The translations under genes and the position numbers were made by a program. Shown here one piece after another: positions 1 through 5,767 of a stretch of 9,086 nucleotides of DNA; position 1 is the stretch's first letter, and each line of letters opens with the position of its first letter. The stretch covers positions 1 to 9,086 of the forward strand of contig JBLMZW010000052.1 of NCBI GenBank assembly GCA_050259035.1, read 5' to 3'. The notes below the pieces were generated by a model that was given only the letters and a program-made list of their open reading frames with translations, had not been told where the DNA came from and did no database searches. Source of the DNA: JBLMZW01 sp050259035. Lineage in GTDB: Bacteria > Bacillota > Syntrophomonadia > Syntrophomonadales > DTU052.

Positions 1-1283
1 AAGGCCATAGTCAAGGGTCCAAGCCTTCCGAAAAACATCAGGAAAATTAGAATGATTTTAGCCGCTGTGGTTAATTCGGGGGTAATGCCAGTGGTTAATC
101 CAACCGTACCGAAAGCTGAAACTGCATCGAACATTAACTTGACTACATCATGCGAATCAACCAAGCTTAACAACACCGAACAGCCAAAAAATGCTGCAAG
201 GGCTAACGTTGTTATTACTAGAGATCTATATACCACGTCTTTGTCAATTCTACGGTCAAAAAGCTCGACATCCTCTCGGCCTTGCAGCCTAGCCCATATA
301 GCCAGTAGTAACACCGAGAAAGTTGTGGTTTTAATCCCGCCTCCAGTTCCCCCCGGTGAAGCACCAACAAACATAAGCAACATCAGAACAAGCCAGGTAG
401 CTGGGACGGCTTTACCTAAATCAACCGCTGTATAACCAGCCGTTCGTGGCGTAACGCTTAAAAAGAATGAATTAAAGATCCGGTCTATTATACCCATGCT
501 CCGGAATGTAGATCCGCTTTCGCTAAAAAGGAAAAATATCATCCCCAAAACCATCAGCATTCCGGTTACTACCAGTACTATTTTGCTGTGTAGACTCAGG
601 CTTTTAAACTTTCTTTGTCGGTAAACCTCCAGAATAACTGTAAACCCTATACCCCCAAGAACTAATAAGAAAGCTACCGTGGTCAAAATGAGTTCGTTAC
701 CCTGAAGCGTGATTAGGCTACAGTATGGGAAAAAATCTTGACCCAACAGATCAAATCCAGCGTTGCAAAAGGCCGATATGGAATGAAATATCCCATACCA
801 AAGTGCCTTAGGTACGGAGAAATATTTAAGAAAGGCAACGAACAAAATGATGGCACCGGTGCCTTCGATGATCGCGGTGGTAATCAAAATTGACCGAACA
901 AGGCGAACTACACCCCCAAGCTTTTCACGATTTAAAGCCTGCTGAATGAGGATGCGTTCTCTCAGGCCGATGCGTTTGCCCAAAACCATAGCATAGAAGG
1001 TAGTTGCAGTAATAATCCCCAAACCACCGATTTGAATCAAGATAATTATCACGACATGACCGAAGGAATTATAAAAGGTTCCGGTATCCACGGTAACTAA
1101 ACCGGTGACGCACACCGCTGAAGTAGCGGTAAAAAGTGCGTCAACGAGGTTGTTAAAGCCTCCGGATCTTACACAAAAGGGCATAGTAAGAAGAATTGCT
1201 CCGATAATAATAACCGAAGCAAATCCCAGGAGTATCAGTTGTGCCGGTCTAAGCCCCTGATTTTGCTGTTCCTTGCCCAGCAA
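1..1283 (-). CDS. ktrB: KtrB/TrkH-family potassium uptake channel subunit (3' end beyond window)
   Basis: Integral membrane K+-translocating subunit; in this family it works with a cytoplasmic RCK-domain regulator (KtrA/TrkA), which is not in the window. The minus frame is open from 1283 to the left edge (427 codons). It shows the four pore-loop repeats of the family: TATSAVCVTGL (about residues 52-62), HSISAFCNAGF (about 167-177), FLSVTPRTAGY (about 274-284) and DAVSAFGTVGL (about 385-395), each with its selectivity-filter glycine. The loop GASPGGTGGGIKTTT near residue 310 and the ending FFGRLGPLTMA are also typical. By comparison with the family, only some 15-30 residues are missing. The start is TTG at 1283-1281: the upstream in-frame codons TAG TAG close the frame, there is no in-frame ATG near, and AAGAAGG (1297-1291) lies 7 nt upstream. 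The gene begins 52 nt after rplT with no hairpin between, so it is probably co-transcribed with the ribosomal genes. Confidence 0.93.
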   Translation of the reverse strand, partial: MLGKEQQNQGLRPAQLILLGFASVIIIGAILLTMPFCVRSGGFNNLVDALFTATSAVCVTGLVTVDTGTFYNSFGHVVIIILIQIGGLGIITATTFYAMVLGKRIGLRERILIQQALNREKLGGVVRLVRSILITTAIIEGTGAIILFVAFLKYFSVPKALWYGIFHSISAFCNAGFDLLGQDFFPYCSLITLQGNELILTTVAFLLVLGGIGFTVILEVYRQRKFKSLSLHSKIVLVVTGMLMVLGMIFFLFSESGSTFRSMGIIDRIFNSFFLSVTPRTAGYTAVDLGKAVPATWLVLMLLMFVGASPGGTGGGIKTTTFSVLLLAIWARLQGREDVELFDRRIDKDVVYRSLVITTLALAAFFGCSVLLSLVDSHDVVKLMFDAVSAFGTVGLTTGITPELTTAAKIILIFLMFFGRLGPLTMA

Positions 1284-1297
1284 TAGTAGACCTTCTT
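1281..1297 (-). promoter_or_regulatory. Ribosome binding site and TTG start of ktrB
   Basis: On the minus strand AAGAAGG (1297-1291) is followed by 7 nt and then TTG (1283-1281), in frame with the KtrB protein. Two consecutive TAG codons lie 12 codons upstream in the same frame. The only other non-standard candidates (ATT, CTG) between them and this TTG have no Shine-Dalgarno at a proper distance, so TTG is the best supported start. The resulting N-terminus is short and polar and leads straight into the first membrane helix, as in other KtrB proteins. Confidence 0.75.
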
Positions 1298-1335
1298 TCA
1301 GAGTAATACGAAGTTTAATCTACTAAATCGGATGC

Positions 1336-1689
1336 TTAACCGTTTTTCTTGGCCAATTCCGCCAGTTCCGTAAATGCTCCCGGATCACTGACAGCTATAT
1401 CAGCCAACATTTTACGATTAATATCTACCCCTGCTATTTTGAGTCCATGCATCATCTTACTGTAGGTAATGCCATTATTACGTGCAGCGGCGTTAATGCG
1501 GGCTATCCAAAGTCTGCGAAACTCCCGTTTCTTGGTCCTGCGGTGAATATAGGCGTATTGCAGACTCTTCATGACCTGTTGATTGGCTACTCGGTACAAT
1601 CTGGACTTACTGCCCCGGTAGCCTTTGGCCAGCTTCATTATTTTTTTGTGTCTTCTATGAGAGGTGACTCCACCTTTAACTCTTGACAT
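1336..1689 (-). CDS. rplT: 50S ribosomal protein L20
   Basis: Binds 23S rRNA early in assembly of the large ribosomal subunit; in this operon type it is also the autogenous repressor. The 117-residue product has the normal family length. It opens with the family hallmark MSRVKGGVTSHRRHKK, followed by MKLAKGYRGSKS, and has the central block REFRRLWIARINAAARNNG (about residues 56-74). The lysine/arginine-rich N-terminal half is the extended rRNA-binding tail. The ATG at 1689 is preceded by AGGGGG (1706-1701) with a rather long 11-nt spacer. It lies 23 nt downstream of rpmI and is the last translation gene before ktrB. Confidence 0.98.
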   Translation of the reverse strand: MSRVKGGVTSHRRHKKIMKLAKGYRGSKSRLYRVANQQVMKSLQYAYIHRRTKKREFRRLWIARINAAARNNGITYSKMMHGLKIAGVDINRKMLADIAVSDPGAFTELAELAKKNG

Positions 1690-1712
1690 TTATCTGTGAA
1701 CCCCCTGTCGCT

Positions 1713-1910
1713 CTATTTATACGGAATAAGTCTTGCGACTTTGGCAGCATCTGCCTTGCTTACATAAGAACCTTTACGGAGGTTCCGTTTTCTTTTCGGA
1801 GATTTGCACTCCAGCAAGTGGCTATGATAAGCGTTAGATCTTTTGATTCCTCCACTGGCCAACTTTTTAAACCTTTTTGCAGCCCCACGATGGGTCTTCA
1901 TCTTAGGCAT
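1713..1910 (-). CDS. rpmI: 50S ribosomal protein L35
   Basis: Small basic protein of the large ribosomal subunit, 65 residues, the usual length. The N-terminus MPKMKTHRGAAKRFK is diagnostic, and the KRKRNLRK segment (about residues 39-46) matches the family core. The position after the histidine-rich stretch reads LLECKSPKRKRN, where many relatives have a lysine-rich, cysteine-free version; this is a minor variation. The start ATG at 1910 has AAGGAGG 10 nt upstream. The gene lies between infC (27 nt before) and rplT (23 nt after), the standard infC-rpmI-rplT order. Confidence 0.98.
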   Translation of the reverse strand: MPKMKTHRGAAKRFKKLASGGIKRSNAYHSHLLECKSPKRKRNLRKGSYVSKADAAKVARLIPYK

Positions 1911-1937
1911 TTGAATTGTTCCTCCTTAAAATGCTTG

Positions 1938-2474
1938 TTAACTGGCACTATCGCTCTTAGCTAGATCATTTCTGGGAGCAAGTATCATTATCATATTGCG
2001 TCCCTCAACCCTTGGCTCTTTTTCAACCAGGGCAATACTGTTTAATTCAGTGGCAAACTTTTTACAGAGGTCAATACCCAGGTCAGCATGAGATATCTCG
2101 CGTCCCCGGAACATAATAGTCACTTTAACCTTATCTCCGGCTTCGATGAACTTTCTAGCATTTTTGGCTTTAACTGTAAAGTCGTGGTCCTCGATTCTGA
2201 TACGCATCTTCACTTCTTTAACAGTAATGATTTTTTGCTTCTTACGAGCTTCCTTGTCCCTCTTGCTTTGTTCATATCGGAATTTGCCATAGTCCATCAG
2301 TCGACAGACAGGGGGTTTCGCCCCAGGAGCGATTTCTACCAGATCAAATCCCTTTTCCTCAGCTAATTTCAGAGCCTCCCGAACAGGAACGATACCAACC
2401 TGCTCGCCGCTTTCGTCAATCAGCCTAACCTCTTTTGCTCTGACCTCGTCGTTGACTCTCCAGTCCTTGCTAAT
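1938..2474 (-). CDS. infC: Translation initiation factor IF-3 with AUU start codon
   Basis: IF-3 binds the 30S subunit, prevents premature 50S joining and checks the initiator tRNA-start codon pairing. The full product is 178 residues. The N-terminal domain (about 6-75) contains RVNDEVRAKEVRLID and KPPVCRLMDYGKFRYEQ (53-69); then come a lysine-rich linker helix and the C-terminal domain (about 83-168), ending EGRNMIMILAPRND. Starting at the first ATG (2297) would delete 59 residues of the N-terminal domain. The frame above it holds no ATG, GTG or TTG, but an ATT at 2474-2472 begins ATT AGC AAG GAC TGG, matching the (M)SKD start of Firmicute IF-3, and AGGAGGTGA lies just upstream. AUU starts are known for infC and allow IF-3 to reduce its own translation. 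Distal genes are rpmI and rplT. Confidence 0.95.
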   Translation of the reverse strand: MSKDWRVNDEVRAKEVRLIDESGEQVGIVPVREALKLAEEKGFDLVEIAPGAKPPVCRLMDYGKFRYEQSKRDKEARKKQKIITVKEVKMRIRIEDHDFTVKAKNARKFIEAGDKVKVTIMFRGREISHADLGIDLCKKFATELNSIALVEKEPRVEGRNMIMILAPRNDLAKSDSAS

Positions 2475-2490
2475 AAGCGATTCACCTCCT
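2472..2490 (-). promoter_or_regulatory. Ribosome binding site and ATT start codon of infC
   Basis: AGGAGGTGA (2490-2482) is followed by ATCGCTT and then ATT (2474-2472), giving a 10-nt gap from AGGAGG to the start. No canonical start occurs in frame between this SD and the internal ATG at 2297, while IF-3 N-domain residues are encoded throughout that interval. The non-canonical AUU is the classic autoregulated start of infC, because IF-3 itself discriminates against it. Confidence 0.9.
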
Positions 2491-2620
2491 AAAAAATAAA
2501 AAACGGGAAACCCCGAACACAGAAGATTCCCGTAAGAAACTCAAAAACTGGTCTACCTTGAAAACCGCAGTTACAAGGTGAGAAGCTCGGGGCTTCTACT
2601 TGCCAATATTTACTTGCACA
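2475..2620 (-). ncRNA. L20-type autoregulatory leader of infC-rpmI-rplT
   Basis: About 145 nt of untranslated mRNA between the promoter and infC. Three elements are visible in transcript order: hairpin AGAAGC-CCCGA-GCTTCT (2597-2581); hairpin ACCTTG/CAAGGT (2579-2574 with 2560-2555), whose loop contains AACTG (2572-2568), complementary to CAGTT (2550-2546) just downstream; and the attenuator (2533-2491). In Bacillus subtilis L20 binds such a leader, in a region mimicking 23S rRNA, and promotes premature termination. The class assignment rests on position, structure and downstream genes, not on a covariance model. Exact leader ends are inferred from the promoter. Confidence 0.8.
2491..2533 (-). 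terminator. Leader attenuator (intrinsic terminator) before infC
   Basis: On the minus strand ACGGGAA (2533-2527) pairs perfectly with TTCCCGT (2509-2503) across a 17-nt loop. The stem is followed at once by a run of T residues with one A (2503-2491), immediately upstream of the infC Shine-Dalgarno. A terminator at this place, inside a leader rather than after a gene, is an attenuator. The loop carries TCGGGG, complementary to CCCCGA further upstream in the same leader. Confidence 0.88.
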
Positions 2621-2626
2621 AAGTTG

Positions 2627-2656
2627 AGTATATCATACCGTTATATCCTATGTCAA
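2627..2656 (-). promoter_or_regulatory. Sigma-A promoter of infC-rpmI-rplT
   Basis: Minus strand: a perfect -35 box TTGACA (2656-2651), an 18-bp spacer and -10 box TATACT (2632-2627), five of six to consensus. Transcription should begin near 2620. The -35 box begins about 20 bp after the thrS stop codon, so infC can be expressed independently of thrS; no terminator separates the two, so read-through is also possible. Confidence 0.85.
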
Positions 2657-2675
2657 TTGTTGAAAGTCCAAGATA

Positions 2676-4583
2676 CTAGCGTCTCCGTTCCTTGATCTCC
2701 TGAAGAATTTCGGTAATAAATTCATCAATCAACTGACTTCCTACGTCTCCTTCTTTCCTTTTACGCACCGATACCGTCCCATTCTCTAACTCTTTATCCC
2801 CTACTACGAGGAGATAAGGAATCTTTTGCACCTGTCCTTCCCTGATTTTATAACCAATTTTTTCACTGCGGGCATCAATGTCTACTCTCAGCCCGGCTTC
2901 TTTAAGGCTTTTCTCCACCTGGTAACCATATTCGTGATGTCTATCAGTAATAGGAATTACCCTGACCTGTACCGGTGACAGCCAGGTTGGGAAAGCCCCC
3001 CCGAAATGCTCGGTTAGTATGCCTATGAACCGTTCAAAACTACCATAAACCACCCGATGGACCATTACCGGACGGTGTTTTTCGCCATCTTCTCCCACAT
3101 AGGTGCAATCAAATTTCTCCGGCATCTGGAAGTCCAGTTGAATAGTACCGCATTGCCAGGTACGGTCCAGACTGTCCTGAAGGTGGAAATCGATCTTAGG
3201 GCCATAAAAGGCTCCGTCTCCCTCGTTAATCTTATATTCCATACCTCTGGTTTCCAGAGCCTGGCGAAGGGCATCCGTAGCCATTTCCCAGGCTTCGTCG
3301 GAACCCATGGAATCTTCCGGACGAGTCGATAGTTCAACATGATAGGTGAACCCAAACATACTGTAAACTTCGTTAACCAGATCCATAACCCCGTTAACCT
3401 CGGGAATGATTTGTTCCGGCAGCATAAATATATGAGCGTCATCCTGAGTAAAAGCCCTCACCCGCATTAGCCCGTGTAAGGCTCCAGATAGTTCATGACG
3501 ATGCACCAGGCCCATTTCCCCCATGCGAATCGGCAATTCGCGGTAGCTATGCAGATTCTGTTTATAAACTAGAATCCCTCCCGGGCAGTTCATAGGTTTA
3601 ACCGCATAATCCTGCTCATCTATTACGGTGAAATACATATTGTCCTTGTAATGATCCCAATGCCCCGATTGTTCCCACAGGTAACGAGGCAGTATTAGAG
3701 GAGTACGTACTTCCTGATATCCGGCCTTTTCATGAACTTCGCGCCAGTACCTCTCCAATTCGTTGCGGATTATCATTCCTTTCGGCAGGAAAAACGGGAA
3801 ACCCGGGCCTTCATCAACCACTACAAATAATTGAAGCTCTCGTCCAAGTTTACGGTGATCCCTCTTTTTGGCTTCTTCTATTTTATAAAGGTAGTCATCC
3901 AGTGATTCCTTTTTGGGGAAAGAGGTACCGTAAACCCTTTGCAGCATTTTGTTTTTCTCGCTACCCCTCCAGTAGGCCCCTGCCAAACTCATCAATTTAA
4001 AAGCCTTGATCTTTCCGGTACTGGGCAGGTGCGGCCCGGCGCAAAGATCAACAAACTCACCCTGCTGATATATACTGATCCGGGCGTCCTGGGGCAAATC
4101 TTCAATCAGTTCCACCTTATAGTTTTCACCCAAACCATGAAATAGTTCCAGGGCTTCTTCTCTTGATATCTCACGGCGAATTAAAGGAAAGTCCTCTTTA
4201 ATTATCTTCTGCATTTCCTTTTCCAGTTCCTCAAGCTGCGCCGGGCTAAGAGATTCTATAAAATCAAAATCATAATAAAATCCTTTATCAATAGCCGGAC
4301 CAATGGCCAGTAGAGTATCTGGATAAAGTCTTTTAACAGCTTGGGCTAGAATATGGGAGGTGGTATGGCGATATACCTCGAGAGCATCGGTGTCGTCTCC
4401 GGTCAATATCTCCAGGGTTCCATCCCCTTCAACCGTCCGGTTGAGGTCGGTGATCTGCCCGTTGAATCTAGCAACCAGCGCATTTTTCGCCAGTTTGCCG
4501 CTGATATCTTTGGCGACATCCATCAAGGATATCCCCGGTTCATACTCTCGAATCTTTCCATCGTTCAAACTGATCTTAACCAT
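2676..4583 (-). CDS. thrS: Threonyl-tRNA synthetase
   Basis: Cytoplasmic class II aminoacyl-tRNA synthetase that charges tRNA-Thr; 635 residues, full length. Domains: TGS (about 1-62); editing domain with HTTSH (73-77) and the partner motif DLCAGPH (179-185), which hydrolyses Ser-tRNA-Thr; catalytic core (about 240-530); anticodon-binding domain (about 535-630) with RSEKIGYKIREGQVQKIPY. The zinc ligands that recognise threonine are present: C333 (in MNCPG), H384 (in TQDDAHIF) and H509 (in VMVHR). Class II motif 2 (LVHRHELSG, R362) and motif 3 (SFERFIGIL, R518) are intact. Start ATG 4583 has AAGGAGG 7 nt upstream, overlapping the stop of the DUF445 gene, so the two are probably translationally coupled. 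No T-box leader precedes the pair, although one is frequent for thrS in Firmicutes. Confidence 0.98.
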   Translation of the reverse strand: MVKISLNDGKIREYEPGISLMDVAKDISGKLAKNALVARFNGQITDLNRTVEGDGTLEILTGDDTDALEVYRHTTSHILAQAVKRLYPDTLLAIGPAIDKGFYYDFDFIESLSPAQLEELEKEMQKIIKEDFPLIRREISREEALELFHGLGENYKVELIEDLPQDARISIYQQGEFVDLCAGPHLPSTGKIKAFKLMSLAGAYWRGSEKNKMLQRVYGTSFPKKESLDDYLYKIEEAKKRDHRKLGRELQLFVVVDEGPGFPFFLPKGMIIRNELERYWREVHEKAGYQEVRTPLILPRYLWEQSGHWDHYKDNMYFTVIDEQDYAVKPMNCPGGILVYKQNLHSYRELPIRMGEMGLVHRHELSGALHGLMRVRAFTQDDAHIFMLPEQIIPEVNGVMDLVNEVYSMFGFTYHVELSTRPEDSMGSDEAWEMATDALRQALETRGMEYKINEGDGAFYGPKIDFHLQDSLDRTWQCGTIQLDFQMPEKFDCTYVGEDGEKHRPVMVHRVVYGSFERFIGILTEHFGGAFPTWLSPVQVRVIPITDRHHEYGYQVEKSLKEAGLRVDIDARSEKIGYKIREGQVQKIPYLLVVGDKELENGTVSVRKRKEGDVGSQLIDEFITEILQEIKERRR

Positions 4584-4590
4584 AACCTGT

Positions 4591-4598
4591 CCTCCTTA
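4591..4598 (-). promoter_or_regulatory. thrS Shine-Dalgarno fused to the stop codon of the upstream gene
   Basis: TAAGGAGG (4598-4591) contains both the TAA stop of the DUF445 gene (4598-4596) and the thrS SD, 7 nt from the thrS ATG. This leaves no room for a terminator, promoter or T-box between the genes and suggests translational coupling. Confidence 0.85.
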
Positions 4599-5189
4599 AG
4601 GAATAATTAATAGTATCCCGACCTGTAGGAGCCCGATAATCAATCCCAGGACTCCTCCCAAAATCTCTATATGTTTTAGTTCTTTGGCCGCGACCTCTTT
4701 CACCAGGCCCTCCATTTGTTCAATTTCAAAAGCTAAAACCCGATCTCTTACGATTTCTTTAACGCTTATTTCCTGCTCCAGCTTGGTTACTCCCGTTTCC
4801 AGGACCTTCCCAATTATATTCCTGGCTTCTTTGCGCAAAGCTGTTTCCAGGCTATTGGCAACGGCTTTCATAATGTTTTGAGGAATAAATCTCGGAACAA
4901 CTTCTTCCAGCCGGTCCCGGGCACTAGTAAGGATGGACTGAACAATTGTTTCCTGAATCTCCGGTGTATTTATACGATCTGTCAGGTCAGTTACAGAAAG
5001 TAGTTCGCGTTCTACAATCTCTCCGAGTTGAGTCGCCATTTCTATCTGTCTTTTGGGTATGAGTCCCTGAAGTTCGTATCCCAGAATATTAACCGGTTGC
5101 TGGGGACGAAACAGCATTCGAATAGCAATAACGTTGGTCAAATAACCGATGAAAGCACTTATCAAAGGAATCAGTACATATTGCATCAT
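4596..5189 (-). CDS. DUF445-family membrane protein
   Basis: A 197-residue protein of unknown biochemical function. It has a hydrophobic N-terminal segment (about 4-26) containing GYLTNVIAIRMLFRP, the hallmark of the DUF445 (YheB-like) family, then GYELQGLIPKRQIEMA (about 37-52). A long charged helical middle region follows, and a C-terminal hydrophobic segment GGVLGLIIGLLQVGILLII (about 178-196). The expected topology is two membrane anchors flanking a soluble, probably helical body. Two ATG codons stand in tandem (5189 and 5186) behind a weak SD (AGG in TATAGGTT), so the exact start is uncertain by one residue. It directly precedes thrS with an overlapping stop/SD. The link to thrS appears positional; no translation role is visible. 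Confidence 0.88.
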   Translation of the reverse strand: MMQYVLIPLISAFIGYLTNVIAIRMLFRPQQPVNILGYELQGLIPKRQIEMATQLGEIVERELLSVTDLTDRINTPEIQETIVQSILTSARDRLEEVVPRFIPQNIMKAVANSLETALRKEARNIIGKVLETGVTKLEQEISVKEIVRDRVLAFEIEQMEGLVKEVAAKELKHIEILGGVLGLIIGLLQVGILLIIP

Positions 5190-5221
5190 AACCTATACTT
5201 CAACCCCATCCATACCATAAA

Positions 5222-5250
5222 AATATAACAAATTTTACGATACCCCGCAA
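5222..5250 (-). promoter_or_regulatory. Candidate sigma-A promoter for DUF445-thrS
   Basis: Minus strand TTGCGG (5250-5245, four of six to consensus), a 17-bp spacer, and TATATT (5227-5222, five of six). It would give a leader of roughly 25 nt to the ATG at 5189, too short for a riboswitch or T-box. The surroundings are AT-rich, so other promoters are possible. Confidence 0.5.
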
Positions 5251-5494
5251 TAAAGCCGTTTTGTGCTGTTTATTCCCGTCTTAATTATCTAATTATATCG
5301 CCCACAGTTTTTTAATAGCAAAACTTTTATCCTATATAAATTAGAATATCTGATGAATTACAGTTTTCATTTTTTAATTAGAGGCAAACAATGCTATATC
5401 GTCTGCCACAATGCCAACTACCTTGACGAATAAAAATTGTTCTTGAGAGTTTTGGAAAAACGAGAGGTGGGCACCTGAACGCCGGAAACCTTTT

Positions 5495-5585
5495 ACCTCA
5501 GAATTAGAAGGCTTATACTTGAATTGGTTTAGCCACTTTGCCGTACTTCAGAGCTGTTTGCTCGCCTTAACATTATTCCAAAGAC
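5495..5585. repeat. Diverged direct repeat, copy B (long form)
   Basis: Shares ordered blocks with the copy at 5692-5757: CTCAG, GAAGGCTTAT, GTACTTC, CTGT, CTC and TATTC-AAA, in the same order and orientation. Between GAAGGCTTAT and GTACTTC this copy has about 22 extra bases. Alignment was by eye; ignoring that insertion roughly two thirds of positions agree. Confidence 0.55.
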
Positions 5586-5622
5586 TAATCTCGGTGGCGA
5601 CAGTTCGTTACCATCATTCACA

Positions 5623-5641
5623 AGGAAACGGAGAGTTTCCT
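5623..5641. repeat. Perfect small inverted repeat in the gene-free interval
   Basis: AGGAAAC (5623-5629) and GTTTCCT (5635-5641) are perfectly complementary across the 5-nt loop GGAGA. On the plus strand a T-rich tract follows after about 7 nt; on the minus strand none does. It lies between the two direct-repeat copies. It could be an RNA hairpin or part of a repeat element; it is a poor fit to an intrinsic terminator for ytxC. Confidence 0.5.
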
Positions 5642-5691
5642 GTTAGCTTTTCTTTTATTGTAATTGATAGACTTCGTGGTAGGTCTCAGTA

Positions 5692-5757
5692 ATCTCAGTG
5701 TCGGAAGGCTTATTACGGTACTTCTAATCTGTAGGCTCCTACTTACTATTCGAAAAA
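5692..5757. repeat. Diverged direct repeat, copy A (short form)
   Basis: Second copy of the repeat at 5495-5585, about 107 bp away and starting 11 bp beyond the ytxC stop codon. It keeps the blocks CTCAG, GAAGGCTTAT, GTACTTC, CTGT, CTC and TATTC-AAA in the same order, without the 22-base insertion. It ends before the coding sequence and so is not part of YtxC. Confidence 0.55.
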
Positions 5758-5767
5758 TCTGCTTCGG

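Larger units (their letters stand above)
5190..5767. other. Gene-free 578-nt interval between ytxC and the DUF445 gene
   Basis: No intact gene is visible on either strand. The part next to the DUF445 gene (5190-5400) is AT-rich and holds the candidate promoter. The part from about 5400 to 5767 is of mixed composition and contains two diverged direct repeats, a perfect 7-bp hairpin (5623-5641) and the near-palindrome AGGTGGGCACCT (5465-5476). One minus frame reads for about 56 codons without a stop (from about 5550 down to a TAA at 5378-5376) but has no start codon, and it is preceded in the same frame by several stops. It may be a decayed gene or repeat relic. I do not recognise the product. 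Confidence 0.6.

Noticed and set aside
52..435. Plus-strand open frame of 127 codons
   Set aside because: It lies opposite the C-terminal part of the KtrB/TrkH gene, whose pore motifs are clear on the minus strand; the plus-strand product has no recognisable family and no convincing SD.
2297..2297. ATG at 2297 as the start of infC
   Set aside because: It falls inside the conserved RLMDYGKF motif, removes most of the IF-3 N-terminal domain and has no SD of its own.
3065..3442. Minus-strand 125-codon frame inside thrS
   Set aside because: It is an out-of-frame shadow of the intact thrS coding sequence with no recognisable product.
5190..5767. T-box riboswitch for thrS
   Set aside because: No T-box consensus or specifier-like structure is found on the minus strand, and the candidate promoter leaves a leader of only about 25 nt.
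5190..5767. Intact insertion sequence or transposase
   Set aside because: No terminal inverted repeats, target duplications or transposase motifs are seen; the repeats present are direct and diverged.
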